Shown here: positions 1 to 11,283 of the stretch, one piece after another | Position numbering within the stretch: the stretch's first letter is position 1 | How the letters are laid out: the number at the start of each line of letters is the position of its first letter | Source: Pisaster brevispinus | Taxonomy: Eukaryota; Echinodermata; Asteroidea; Forcipulatida; Asteriidae | Direction of reading: 5' to 3' | Length of the DNA stretch: 64,000 bases | NCBI GenBank assembly: GCA_023634235.1 | Contig: JAMKCF010000044.1 | Location: 558,001 to 622,000, forward strand | Made by a program: the position numbers and the translations under genes | The notes under the pieces: model-generated | The model's database searches: none | Told to the model about the DNA's origin: nothing | What the model saw: the letters and a program-made list of their open reading frames with translations, nothing else

Positions 1-508
1 CCTTCAAAATTTGACCCCATATTGTTTGTTAAACTCTATAAATATTCACAAGCGATAGTGTTCAGGAGTTAATGTTGTGTCGTCTCATCAGTTCTCTAAA
101 ACCTAATGTTGTCGTATCCCTCATAGTTAATGGATATTCAACTTTAACATTTTCATGAGCGGGAGTTTTGCTATCTTTAGCTAGTGTTGTCTTGTCTCTC
201 ATAACTTGCCACTTGAATGATTGTTGAACCTCTAAACTATTCACCACCTGATGTTCAGCTGTCCTTGGTTTACTTTGAGGCTCCCGTGTTGCGTCCCTCA
301 AAAATTAAGAAAAATTAGTTTGCAGATTATTCATTGAATTAGGAGTAGTTTCTATCCTGTTAAACTATTTACAAGCTAACTTTGTGCTGTCTTTGGTTTT
401 CTGTTAGGCTCCTGTTGCCTAGTCTCTCCAACATTAAGCGCTGTAATGTTTTCCTACTTTGAATATTTGATAAATGTTTAAGACAGTGTGTCTTATTTCT
501 TTTTGCAG

Positions 509-762
509 ATTCTCTGATTGAAGATAGCATTCATGTTGGCATAGACTTAATTTATCAGGAGACGACCATGAAATTAAAGTTGGACGATGGTGACATCAGC
601 AGAGAAAGAAGTTGGGAGATTAGTGTCAGTCTGCGTGAACAAGATAAAGATGTGAAATTAGCAATCCGTGTAAATAACAACTTTCTTGAATGTTTATGTT
701 GTAGAAGATGGAAATGGTCTGAAACTGCATGGGTGGAAGATGTCGGGTACGTGAATAGTTAA
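509..762 (+). CDS. Exon-like module with C-terminal extension and stop (copy A)
   Basis: A clear 3' splice site (pyrimidine-rich TTATTTCTTTTTGCAG) ends at 508. From there an open frame needs one base from an upstream exon and runs about 84 codons to TAA at 760-762. It begins SLIEDSIH and is homologous to the modules at 5973, 8938 and 11906 (SLVEESIHHEQ), but then continues into a longer acidic/basic region containing LREQDKDVKLAIRV and a CLCCRRWKW cluster. A GTACGT donor-like site at 748 (after GATGTCGG) could also end the exon before the stop. No known domain recognised. It could be an alternative last exon of the module family. The coding call is an inference; the splice site and open frame are visible. 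Confidence 0.5.
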
Positions 763-904
763 CTGTTTAGAACTGTATGGGTGGAATATGTTGTTTGAGG
801 AAGTAGTAAACCGTGTTAAGAAATATAGGAAGAATATATTGAAAAAGGAATAAAAGAAAAATAAACTGGTGTGAAAAATAATGTGTACGGTGTTGGTTGT
901 GTTC

Positions 905-1610
905 TAAAAAATTTTGGGTAAGTGAATAGGAAACTGTACGGAAGGAATATATTGGGCACGTGGATAGCAAACCGTCTTAAACTGTACGGAAGGAATATAC
1001 AGGGCACGTGAATAGCAAACTGTTAAAATATACGGAAGGAATATACAGGGCACGTGAATAGCAAACTGTCTTAAACTGTACGGAAGGTATATATCGGGTA
1101 CGTGAATAGCAAACTGTCTTAAACTGTACGGGAGGTATATATCGGGTACGTGAATAGCAAACTGTCCTAAACTGTATGGAAGGAATATATCGGGTACGTG
1201 GATAGCAAACTGTCTTAAACTGTACGGAAGGAATATATCGGGTACGTGAATAGCAAACTGTCTTAAACTGTACGGAAGGAATATATCGGGTACGTGAATA
1301 GCAAACTGTCTTAAACTGTACGGAAGGTATATATCAGGTACGTGAATAGCAAACTGTCTTAAACTGTACTGGAGGTATATATCGGGTACGTGAATAGCAA
1401 ACTGTCCTAAACTGTACGGAAGGAATATATCGGGTACGTGGATAGCAAACTGTCTTAAACTGTACGGGAGGTATATATCGGGTACGTGAATAGGAAACTG
1501 TCCTAAACTGTACGGAAGGTATATATCGGGTACGTGAATAGCAAACTGTCTTAAACTGTACGGAAGGTATTTATTGGGTATGTGAATAGCAAACTGTCAT
1601 AATATGTAAT
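905..1610 (+). repeat. 48-bp minisatellite (copy A, about 14 units)
   Basis: Tandem units of 48 bp contain AAACTGTACGGAAGGTATA followed by TATCGGGTACGTGAATAGC, with few substitutions between units. The unit resembles the end of the exon just upstream (ACTGCATGGGTGGAAGATGTCGGGTACGTGAATAG around 735-760). The array therefore seems to have grown from the 3' end of that exon and repeats its donor-like GGTACGTGA motif. Confidence 0.92.
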
Positions 1611-1689
1611 GGGAATATTAACAGTATAGGAATGATGAGGGCGTTGGGTGGAGCTTCATAGGATGTGGATGGAGGTAGTGTAGGGTGTA

Positions 1690-1765
1690 GGGATGGGGGT
1701 CAGGGGGCGTAGCCCCGTGAGGGCGCGGGGCGGAGCCTCGCAGGATGCGGCCGAAGGCCGCGGCG
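1690..1765. other. GC-rich cluster of short palindromes (copy A)
   Basis: A strongly GC-rich block inside AT-rich DNA, built of short inverted repeats: GGGGGCGTAGCCCC, a GGGGCGGAGCCTC segment and GCGGCCGAAGGCCGCGGC. Each can form a tight hairpin. No coding content. It resembles the mobile GC clusters known from some organelle genomes, but no relation is shown. Confidence 0.75.
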
Positions 1766-1795
1766 ATTTTTAGGGGTATTGTTCCTATGTTTCGT

Positions 1796-1908
1796 CTTTG
1801 TTTTTTTATTTTTCTTTAATTTTCATTTTTATTTTATTTTATTTTATTTTATTTTATTTTATGTATGTATATATATTATATTATATTATATAGAAAAAAA
1901 AAATTATT
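1796..1908. repeat. Low-complexity A/T tract with (ATTTT)n (copy A)
   Basis: T-rich tract followed by about seven ATTTT units, then a TATATTATATTATA stretch and a nine-base A run. It lies between the GC cluster and the 74-bp hairpin and is repeated in copy B. Confidence 0.85.
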
Positions 1909-1909
1909 T

Positions 1910-1983
1910 ATCCGAAGTAGTTCCTCCAAATCAGTAAGTAACTATTAAAAGTTACTTGCTGATTTGGAGGAACTACTTCGGAT
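1910..1983. other. 74-bp near-perfect hairpin (copy A)
   Basis: Two arms of 34 bases (starting ATCCGAAGTAGTTCCTCC and ending GGAGGAACTACTTCGGAT) pair with a single mismatch around a six-base loop. The same structure is at 31147-31220. It could be a foldback element, the remains of a short palindromic MITE, or a microRNA-like precursor if transcribed. The sequence alone does not decide. Confidence 0.85.
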
Positions 1984-2099
1984 ATTAGTGAAATAATGCG
2001 CTGGGAGTGGGTAACAACAGAAAAGTTTAATGAGGTTTCAAAAAGTACATTTTGTAACAAAGTTTCAGAGAGTAACAAAATTTAAGTAAACAATTTGTA

Positions 2100-3335
2100 A
2101 CAACATTTTTAAGGAAAACATTTGTAACAAAATTTAGGAAAAACATTGTAACAAAAATTAAGGAAAACATTTGTCATAAAATTTTTACAATTTTTACAAA
2201 GATTAATACAAAGTTTTAAGCAAATTTTATATGAAACTTTAAGGAAACTGTTTTATATTTCAAGCAAAGTTTGACGCCATTACCAGCAAAGTTTGAACAA
2301 ATTTTGAGCAAAATTTCTAGCAAAGTTTGATGCAATTTCTGGCAAAATTTGACGCAATGTTCTGCAAAGTTGGACACTATTTTAGGCAAAATTTCAAGCA
2401 AAGTTTGACGCCATTACTAGCAAAGTTTGAAAATTTTTAAGCAAAATTTCTAGCAAAGTTTGACGCAAAGTTTGACGCAAAGTTTGACGCAATGTTCAGC
2501 AAAGTTTGACACCATTACTAGCTAAGTTTGAAAACAATTTAAGCAAAATACAACAAATTATGGAAAATTTTAAGAACATTTATTACTAAAACATCGTACA
2601 AAAATTTTAACCAAAATTGATGCAAGTACTAGCAAAGTTTGATACCATAGCAAGTAAGATGTTGTGCTTAACAAAGTTTGACGCAATGTTCTGCAAAGTT
2701 GGACACAATTTTAGGCAAAATTTCAAGAAAAGTTTGACGCCATTACCAGCAAAGTTTGAAAAAAATTTGAGCAAAATTTCTAGCAAAATTTGACGCAATG
2801 TTCTGCAAAGTTGGACACAATTTTAGGCAAAATTTCAAGCAAAGTTTGACGCAATGTTCTGCAAAGTTTGACGCAATGTTCAGCAAAGTTTGACAAAATA
2901 TTTAGCAAAATTCTAGCAAAGTTTGATGCAATTTCTAGCTAAGTTTGAAAAAATTTTAAGCAAAATACAACAAATTATGGAAAATGTTAAGAACATATTT
3001 ATCACAAAAATATTGTACAAAATTTTCAAGCAAAATTTGACGCCAATACCATCAAAGTTGGACAAAATTACAAGCAGAGTTTGATCCAATTTAAAGCAAA
3101 GTTTGATACCAATACTAGCAAAGTTAGATGCCGTTGCTTAGCAAAGTTTGACATAATGTTCAGCAAAGTTTAACACCATTACTAGCAAAGTTTGAAAACA
3201 TTTTAAGCAAAATACAGCAATTTAAGGACAAAAGTTAGACTCCATGTTTAGCAAAGTTTGATGCAATTTTAAGCAAAGTTTGACACAATTACTAGCAAAG
3301 TTTGAAAACATTTTAAGTTGACAATTTTACCAAGT
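2100..3335. repeat. Degenerate ~22-bp tandem array, AGCAAAGTTTGACG type (copy A)
   Basis: Irregular repeats of about 20-24 bp on the theme AGCAAAGTTTGACGCAATTT, with variants ATTACTAGC, TTCAGC and TTTTAGGC. The short minus-strand open frames here are repeat translations rich in K, F, L and N and are not genes. The array separates the plus-strand exon at 509 from the minus-strand exon at 3473. Confidence 0.88.
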
Positions 3336-3392
3336 TAACATAAGGAAATAGAATCTTTACGTTCTGTCGACAGCAAATGTTGTACATCTCTT

Positions 3393-3473
3393 CTAGAACC
3401 AGTTCTTGATAGCTTGGCTTGACATAGAATCAGAATCATAGCACAGTGGAGAATCAGCGTTGTTCAATATCAA
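3393..3473 (-). CDS. Putative minus-strand last exon (copy A)
   Basis: On the minus strand a 3' splice site (TTTTCTACTACAG) is followed by sequence conserved in copy B at 33106-33186. Two frames are possible: a 26-codon frame starting LILNNADSPLCYDS and ending at TAG, or, with an incoming phase-2 codon, a short tail reading DIEQR then TGA. In copy A the upstream exons of the proposed gene are missing because the duplication ends 60 bases away. This copy should therefore be a dead fragment unless the left of the window supplies something else. Confidence 0.35.
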   Translation of the reverse strand: MILNNADSPLCYDSDSMSSQAIKNWF

Positions 3474-3553
3474 CTGTAGTAGAAAATAAAAAACATTTAG
3501 AATAAAGCAAACAGCCTTTAATGTAAAATCTGTACACTGTGTATTGCTAAGTC

Positions 3554-3674
3554 AAAGAATAAGAATAAGAATAAGAATAAGAATAAGAATAAGAATAAGA
3601 ATAAGAAAGATAAGCTAAAAATGAACATTTATGGTAAAATTATGGTATAAGTATAAGTATAAGTATAAGTATAA
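3554..3674. repeat. Hexanucleotide microsatellites at duplication edge
   Basis: (AAGAAT)n at about 3554-3607 and (AAGTAT)n at about 3645-3674, sitting exactly where copy A of the duplication gives way to the ~100-bp array. Confidence 0.93.
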
Positions 3675-4854
3675 CTGTGTAGTCCCTCAAATTCTAATAG
3701 ATGTAATGACATTTCAACACTTGAATTTTTCACGAAGAAATGTGACGCCTTAACATTTTCTTTGAACCTCATGTTGCCCTGTCACTCACAATTTGCCAAC
3801 GAAAATGATGTTCAACTCTCAAAATAATCTTAAGCAGATGTTGTGTTGTTTTTTGTTTTTTATTTGAGGCTCCCATTGCCTAGTCCATCAAAAATTAACC
3901 CTCGTGACGATATTTTAACTCTTAAATTGTTCAAGAGACAATGTTTTGCCGTCTGATCACCTCTCTGAACCTCATGTTGTTCAACTTTCAAATCATTCCA
4001 GAGCTGATGTTGCGCTGTCTTTGGTTTTCTTTGAGACTCCTGTTGTCTAGTCTCTCAAAAAATTAGCAATCTAATAATATTTCAAATCTCAAATTTGTTC
4101 CTCCAGCGTGATGAGTATTGATAAAATGTTTAACCCTCAAATTATTCCTAACCAATGTTCTGCCTTCTCTCCATTTTCTTCAAGTATGATGACATTTGAT
4201 GAAATTTTTTAAACAGTGTGTCTTATTTTGTTTGCTGTCTTTAGGCCTTTTAGGCTTTCGTTGTGTTGTTCTATAAAATGTTAAACATATTTGAACTCTG
4301 AACTAAATTTTTGAATTTGTTCATTAGCCAATGTTGTGCCATCTTATCATTTCTTCTTCAACTCATGGTGTCCTGTCCCTCATTACTTGCCACTTGAATG
4401 ATTGTTGAACTTCTAAACTATTCACCTGCTGATGTTAAGCTCTCTTTGGTTTTCTTTAAAGCCTCATGTTGTCCAGTCCCTCATAACTTGCCACCTCAAT
4501 GGTTGTTCAACTCTCAAATTATTCCAGCTGATAATGTGCTGTCCTTGGGTGTTTTTCGGCTCTTGTTTAATCTTAGCAATGTAATGATATTTCACCTCTA
4601 ATAATTTTTCTTGAGCCAATGTAGTGCTTTAACTTGGCACCTTAATAGTTGATCAACCCTCAATTTATTCACATAACCAACTTCCTCGAATTACTCAACT
4701 CATTCTGAGACACCCACACTAATCTCAACTACACAACTCTACAATTTATTTCTTTTAATTTATCTTTATTCAGATAACAGCTTTCTTGAAGCAGAAAAGC
4801 AATGCAAATTTCCCATGAAAATCATGAGCTAAATTATGACACTTCTACCTTTAG

Positions 4855-4955
4855 CCTGCGCTAAGAGAAAAAGAGGACACTAACGTGGCGTGCCTTTCAC
4901 AGGGCGTTGGGGACTGGACACTTAAGGGCGCTATTGTGTGTAAAACTCTTAGCCA
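4855..4955. mobile_element. GC-rich fragment related to the 20.1-20.6 kb insert
   Basis: About 95 bp (GCGCTAAGAGAAAAAGAGG through AGGGCGCTATTGTGTGTAAA) match 20380-20472 with scattered changes. It is foreign to the surrounding T-rich array. It is probably a truncated, older copy of the same unnamed element. Confidence 0.7.
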
Positions 4956-5972
4956 CTGTTGTGCCGTCTGTTCATTTTCTTCAAACATAATGTCCTTTGA
5001 TAAATGTTAAAGACAGTGTGTTTATCTTTGGTTTTCTATATTGTAATCCCTCAAAATCTGATAGATTTTATGACCTCTCAACTCTTAAATTGTTCATTGC
5101 TCGGAACCTCATGTTGTCGTGTCCCTCACAATTTGGCACTTTTGGGATTTTTCGATTCTCAAATTATTCACAAGCCAATGTTGGGCTATCCTTGGTTTTA
5201 TTTAGACTCTTATTGTGTAACCCCTCCAAATATAAGAAATGTAAAGATATTTCAACTCTAAATTGTTCACGAGCCAATCTTGTGCTAATTCCTTTCATTT
5301 TCTCTGAACCTCATTTTGTCAGGTCCTTATAACATGCCACCTAAATGATTGTTGAACTTTAATTTTACTGTTGAGTTGATGTACTGTCTTTGTTTTTTAG
5401 GCTCTTGTTGCATAGTCCCTCAAAATGTGTTGTGCTGTCTCATTTCTTCTGCACATCTTGTCCTGTCTCTTGTAACTTACCTCCTAAATAATTGTTGAAC
5501 TTTTAAATTATTCACCAGCTGATGTTTAGCTGTCTTTGGTTTTCTTTAAGGCTCTTATTGTGTAGTTCCTCAAAATCTTAGAAATGTAGTAACATTTTTA
5601 CTCTTGATTTGTTCACGAGCCAATATTGAGTCTTCTGATCATTTTCTCTGAATCGCATGTTGTCCTGTCTCTCATAACTTGGCACCTAAATGATTATTGA
5701 ACTTTCAAATTATACCTGGTCCGATGTTTATCTGTCTTTGGTTTTCTTTGAGGCTCTTGTTGTCCAGTCCTTCAAAAATTGTGACTCTAATAATTATCAG
5801 CTCTCAAAGAATTCCAGAGCTGATGCTGCGCTGTATTCGGATTTCTTGTTGTCTATTTGGCAAACTCAATGTTCAAAATAATCATATGCCGGTGTTGTAC
5901 TGCTTCTTAAATTGTGCCCAAGCACATTTTTAGAAAAAGTGTTATGACAGTGTGTCTTATTTGGTTTGGCAG

Positions 5973-6099
5973 ATTATTCACTGGTTGAAGAGAGCATTCA
6001 TCATGAGCAAAGACTTCATTCATCAGGAGATGCTTCTATCAAGGTCAAGTTGGAGTGTCATGTCTGTGATGGCTATGCATCTCTCACTCCTTTTCTGAG
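5973..6099 (+). CDS. Intact exon-like module (127 nt)
   Basis: Acceptor GTGTCTTATTTGGTTTGGCAG precedes the exon and GTAAGTTG follows it. The open frame begins with the last two bases of a codon, then YSLVEESIHHEQ, a SSGDASIKVKLECHV core and DGYASLTPFLR, and ends with two bases of the next codon. Length is 1 mod 3: phase 1 in, phase 2 out. Three copies in this block keep this frame free of stops while the surrounding array is full of them, which suggests past or present coding constraint. No domain recognised. Confidence 0.5.
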
Positions 6100-8282
6100 G
6101 TAAGTTGAAAAATGTCATTTCTCCCAAGTTCTTAATCCTTGCACAATGATTTTCAACTCTTTAATCGTTCTCAAATCAATGTGGTGAAATCTCTTCAATT
6201 TCTAGGAACCATATGTCGATCTGTTCCTGATAAATTGCCATGTTAATAATGGTCATTTCTCCTTAGTTGCTTAGCCCAGTGCATTGATTTTCAACTTTTT
6301 AATTGTCCATGAAACAATTTTCTGCCGTCTCTTCAATTTCTGAAAACCCTTTTTGTGCAGTCTGTCATAACTTGGCACCTTAATGATTGTTTAACTCTCT
6401 TATTATTCACAAGCTGATATTGTGCTGTCTTTGGTGTTTTTAGGCTTTTGTTGTGTAGTCCCTCAAAATCTGAGTGATGTAATGATTTTTCAACTCTAAA
6501 ATTGTTCACAAGCCAATGCTGTGCCATCTTATCATTTTCTCTGAACCTGATTTTGTCCTGTGACCCTCATACTTTGCCACCTGCTGTTGTCAAGTTCCTG
6601 AAAAATTAACCACTGTGATGATTTTGAACTCTGAAGATGTTGAAGAGCCATTGTTGTGACATCTCTTCAATTTCTTGAAACCCCATGTTGTCCAGTCCCT
6701 CAAAACTTATCACCTTAATTATTGTTCAACTCTCAAATTATTTTGAAGCCGCTGTTGTGCTATTTCAGTTTGTTTAGAACCTTTTTGCGTAGATCCTCCA
6801 AATGTTATAAATCTAAGGATATTTTAACTCTAAAATTGTTCCTTTTTTAACCTTATATTGTCCTTTACTTGATGTTGTGCAGTCTTTGGATTTCTTTTAG
6901 GCTCTTATTGTGTAGTCCCTCAAAATATAAGAGGTATTATTATATTTCAAGTCTGAAATTGTTCACGAACCAATGTTATGCTGTTTGTAGAGCCAAGTGT
7001 GGCATCTTTTCATTTTCTGTGAATTTGATGTTGTCCAATCCCTTATAACTTGGCACCTTAATGATTGTTCAACTCTAAAATTATTCATGAGCCAATGTTG
7101 TGCTGTCTTTGTGGGTTTTGTTTTCAGGGCTCTTATTGTGTAGTACCTCAAAGTCTAAGAGATCTATCTCAGTTCTACATTTTTCACAAGCCAATGCTTT
7201 GCCGTCTCATCATTTTTCTCTGAACTTAATGTTGTCTCATACCTCAAAACTTACCACCTTCAAAATTGTTCCACTCTCAAAATATTTCCGAATCAATGTT
7301 GTGCTGTCTTTAGTTTTTTCTTGAGGCTCATGTTGTCTAGTCCCTAAACAATTTCAGTGCTCTTATGATTTGCTTCACTGTTGTGGCGTCTGTTTATTTT
7401 CTTCAAACATAATGTCCTCGATAATTGTTAAAAACAGTGTGTTTATCTTGGGTTTTCTATATTGTAATCCCTTAAAATGTGATAGATGTAATGACATCTC
7501 AACTCTTAAATTGTTCAGTAGCCAAATTTGTGCCTTCTCATTATTTCTTCTGAACCTTTGATTGTCCTGTACAGTGTACCTCATAACTTGCCACTTAAAT
7601 GATATGTGATCTTTTAAATTATTAATGAGTCAATGTTGTACTGTCTTTGGTTTTCGTTGAGGCTTATGTTGTCTAGTTTCTCAAAATTTCAACATTCTAA
7701 GGTCTTCCTACTCTTAATTTGTTTTACAGCCAATGTTGTGACATCTCTTCATTTTCTCTGATTGTCTTGTTGTCCAGTCCGGCTTAACTTGCAACCTTAA
7801 TGATTGTTCAACTCTCAAATTATTCACATACTGATGTCTAGCTACCTTGTTTTCTCCTAGGCTCTTGTTGTGTAGCCCCTAAAATTCTGAGAGATGTAGT
7901 GATGTTTGTGAGGCTCTTTATCTTCTGTGAATTTGACTTTGTCCAGTCCCTCATAACTTATCACCTCAATAAATGTTCAACTTTTAAATAGTTCAGGAGC
8001 AAATGTTGTGCCCTGTCATCATTTTGTCTGAACCTCGGGTTGTCCTGTACCTCATAACTTGCCACTTAAGAGATTGTGGAACTTTCAAATTATTCACAAG
8101 TTGATGTTCTGCTGTCTTTGGTTTTCTTTGAGGCTCCTTTTGTCAAGTTTTTCAAAATGTCAGCACTTTAATAATTTTCCATGTATTTGTTCATGAGCCA
8201 CTGTTGTGCCGCCGTTTCATTTTATTCGATTATGATGTCATTTGATAAGTGTTTACATTAGTGTGTCTTAATTTGTATACAG

Positions 8283-8342
8283 ATTATTCACTGAACTAAA
8301 AGAAGTATCCATCATTGACAAAGCTTGTTTACAAACGAAGAG
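8283..8342 (+). pseudogene. Truncated exon-like module
   Basis: Starts after a TTTGTATACAG acceptor with the module opening ATTATTCACTGAA. It keeps GAAGTATCCATCATTGAC and is then cut by monomer-B sequence (GGCTCTTATTGTGTAGTCCC). A similar truncated copy is at 27228-27290. Confidence 0.5.
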
Positions 8343-8937
8343 TTTTCTTTAGGCTCTTATTGTGTAGTCCCTCAAATTCTGAGAGATGTAGTGACATTTC
8401 AACTCTTAATTTGTTCACGATGCAATGTTGTGCCATCTCCTCAATTTTTTTGAACCTCATGTTGTCCTGTCCCTCACAATGTGGCACCTTAATGATTGTT
8501 CAACTCTCAAATTATTCACAAACCTCTACATCTAAGAGATTTAATGATATTTCAACTCTTAAGTTGTTAACAAGCCTCTGTTTTGCTGTCTCTTCATCTT
8601 CTTCAAACGTCTTGTCATTTGATAAATGTTTACGACAGTATGCCTTTTTTTGTTTGCAGATTATTCACATAATGACTTTTAATACAATGTTTAAGACAAC
8701 GTGTGTTAGTTTGTTTGCAGAATCTTACCACTCATACGTTTTTAATTCTGAATAGCTGATTGTGTGCAGTCTTTTCAATTCCCAAAAATATCTTGTGCAG
8801 TCCTTCAAAAATTCTGACTCTAATATTTATCAGCTCTCAAATTACTCACACGCCAGTGTTGTACTGCTTCTTAAATTGTGGCCAAGTACAATTTTAGATA
8901 AAGTGTTTATGACAGTGTGTCTTATTTCTTTTTGCAG

Positions 8938-9064
8938 ATTATTCACAAGTTGAAGAGAGCATTCATCACGAGCAAAGACCTCATTCATCAGGAGATGCTT
9001 CTATCAAGGTCAAGTTGGAGTGTCATGTTTGGGATGACTATGCATCACTGCCTCCTCTTCTAAG
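8938..9064 (+). CDS. Intact exon-like module (127 nt, weak donor)
   Basis: Acceptor TTATTTCTTTTTGCAG. The open frame (YSQVEESIHHEQ, ASIKVKLECHVWDDYASL, PPLLR) matches the 5973 and 11906 modules in length and phase. The 5' splice site is GTTTGT and lacks the usual A at +3 and AG at +4/+5, so splicing may be weak or lost. The upstream intron segment (TGTTTATGACAGTGTGTCTT) is shared with the other modules. Product unknown. Confidence 0.45.
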
Positions 9065-10040
9065 GTTTGTTAAGAAATGTTAATTCTTTTAAGTGTAAGC
9101 AACCCTCAAGGCTGTGTCTACATGAACATTGTTCACTAGGCAATGGTGTGTCGTCTCATCATTTTCTCCGAACCTTATGCTTTCCTGTCCCTCATAACTT
9201 GCCATCTTAATAATGGGCATTTCTTCTCAGTTTTTAGTCCTGTGCATTAAATTTAGACTCTTTATTTGTCAACAAAGCAATGTTCTGCTTTCTCTTCACT
9301 TTCTCAGAACCCCATACTGTCCAGTTCCTCATAACTTAGCACCTGAAATATTGTTCAATTCTCAAATTGTATACAAGCCAATGTTGTGCTGTCTGGTTTG
9401 TATAGCTTTTGTTGTGTTGTACCTAAAAATCTTAGAGATGTAATTATATTTCAACTCTGAAATAGTTCTGGAGCCAATGTTGTGCCGTCTTATCATTTTC
9501 TCTTAAGCTCATGTTGTCATGTCCCTCACAACTTGCTATCTTATTGATGGTAATTTCTTCTTAGTTGTCTAGCTCTGTGAATTAATTTTCAAGTATTTAA
9601 TTATTTATTAGGCAATGTTGTGAGGTCCCTTCAATTTCTAGAAACCTCTTGTTGTCCAGTCCCTTATAACTTGGCACCTTAATGATTGTTCAAATTCTCA
9701 AAACTATTCTTGAGCCAATGTTGTACTGTCTTAGGGTTTTTTTCAGGGCCCTTGTTGTGTAGTGCCTCAAAATCTAAGAGATCTATCTCAATTCTAAATT
9801 GTTCACAAGCCAATGTTTTGCCGTCTCATCATTTTCTCTGAACTTTATGTTGTCTCATACCTCAAAACTTACCACCTTCAAAATTGTTCCACTCTCAAAA
9901 TATTCATGAGTCGGTGTTGTGCTGTCTTTAGTTTTTTCTTGAAGCTCATGTTGTCTAGTCCCTCAAAAATTTCGTTGCTCTTATGATTTGCTTCACTTAC
10001 ATTGCCTAGGAGCCACTGTTGTTCTTTTCATTTTCTTCTA

Positions 10041-10130
10041 GCTTGATGACAAAGCTTTTATTATCAGAACATGTTTCTATCTAGGTCAACTTGGAATGTC
10101 ATGTTTTGACTGGCTGTGCATCACGGGAGT
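10041..10130 (+). pseudogene. Decayed module relic and empty site of the CR1 insertion
   Basis: Module 3' half (GACAAAGCTTTTATTATCAG, ATGTTTCTATCTAGGTCAAC, ATGTCATGTTTTGACTGGCT) without a proper acceptor or open frame. Its near-identical paralogue is split by the LINE at TTATTA, so this copy shows the uninterrupted site. Confidence 0.6.
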
Positions 10131-10632
10131 GTTGAAAAAAGGTTATTTCTCCTTAATTTGTTTTCTTTGCGCAATGATTTTCAACTCTTGAAGGGTTCAT
10201 GAATCAATGTTGTTACCTCTGTTCAATCTCTGGAAACCTCATGTTGTCCAGTTTCTTATAACTTGGCACCTAAATGATTATTGAACTTTCAAATTATACA
10301 TGATCCGATGTTTCTCTGTCTTTGGTTTTCTTTGATGCTCTTGTTGTCAAGTCCTCAAAAATTAATCCATGTAATGATATTTCAACTCTTAAATCGTTCA
10401 CGGGCCAATCTTTTGCCGTCTCGTTTAATTTCCTCTGAACCTCAGTCCATCATAACTTGCCACCTTCAAAATAGTTCAACTCTCAAATTATTCACAAGCA
10501 GATGTTGTGATGTCTTTGGTTTTCTTTGGGGCTCGTGTTGTCTAGTCCCTCAAAAATTAAACGCATTAATGATTTGTCAACTCTTAAATTTTTAATGAAG
10601 CAATGTTGTGCCGTCTCTAGATTTGTTTGCAG

Positions 10633-10710
10633 ATTATTCACTGATTCAAGATTTCATCCACTATGGACAAAGCTTCTTTCATCAGAAGAAGCTTCTATCT
10701 TGATTTTTGA
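10633..10710 (+). pseudogene. Truncated exon-like module
   Basis: Follows a TTTGTTTGCAG acceptor. It keeps ATTATTCACTGATTCAAG and TCATCAGAAGAAGCTTC, then loses its 3' half. A near-identical copy is at 25584-25662, arising from the same larger duplication. Confidence 0.5.
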
Positions 10711-11155
10711 GGTTTTGTTAAGGCTCTTGTTGTGTAGTCTCTTATAATCTTAGAGATGTAATAATATTTCAAGTCTAAAATTGTTCTTGAGCCAATGTGT
10801 TGTGCCATTTTATATGAGTTATTTGTCCTGTACCAAATGACTTGCCACTAAATGATTGTTGAACTTTCAAATTGTTCCTGATCCAATGTCGTGCTTTCTT
10901 CAGGGCTTCTGTTGTCGAGTCCTATAAAAACAAAATATTGTGATGATATTTCTCTTAAATTGATCAAGGGCTTATGTTGTGATGGTTCTTCAATTTCTAT
11001 AAACCTAATGTTGTCCAGTCTCTCAAAGTTTAAGCGATCTAATGATGTCAAACTTTTGATTTGTAAAATAGCCAGTGTTGTGCCGACTTTCCCTTTTCTC
11101 CAAGCATGATGACATTTGATAATTGTTTACGAGAATGTCTCTTATTTAGTTGCAG

Positions 11156-11283
11156 ATTATTCACTGAATCAAAAGATAAGTATCCATCATGGACAGAGCT
11201 TCTTTCCTCAGCGATGTTCCTATCAAGGTCAACTGGAAATGTCACTTTTTGGATGGCTATGCATGTCTCCCTCCTTTTTTAAG
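11156..11283 (+). pseudogene. Exon-like module, open but frameshifted (128 nt)
   Basis: Acceptor TTATTTAGTTGCAG and donor AAG|GTATGT are intact. Relative to the 127-nt modules it has small indels, so the reading moves into another frame (SFFPQRCSYQGQLE in place of the IKVKLECHV core) with no stop. One extra base changes the exit phase. It is most likely a decayed module that happens to stay open. Confidence 0.4.

Larger units (their letters stand above)
1..3535. repeat. Segmental duplication, copy A (start lies outside window)
   Basis: The block matches 29142-33245 almost base for base. Position 1 pairs with 29142 and the offset stays at 29141 through the exon and into the minisatellite. It then rises by 96 (two extra 48-bp units in copy B) and later falls by 12. 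Copy B also has several hundred extra bases in the AGCAAAGTTTGACG array. Similarity stops just after the minus-strand exon, around AATGTAAAAT at 3520-3535, where copy A runs into hexanucleotide microsatellites and copy B into a different array. The left edge is cut by the window. Confidence 0.93.

Noticed and set aside
767..1007. Small F/Y-rich minus-strand open frames next to the minisatellite
   Set aside because: Antisense of intronic and minisatellite sequence; low complexity.
8315..8755. 146-codon open frame with a similar one at 27098-27652
   Set aside because: Composed of A/B monomer sequence (VQLSNYSQT, DISTLKL motifs recur in every other array frame). The similarity reflects duplicated repeats and not a gene family.
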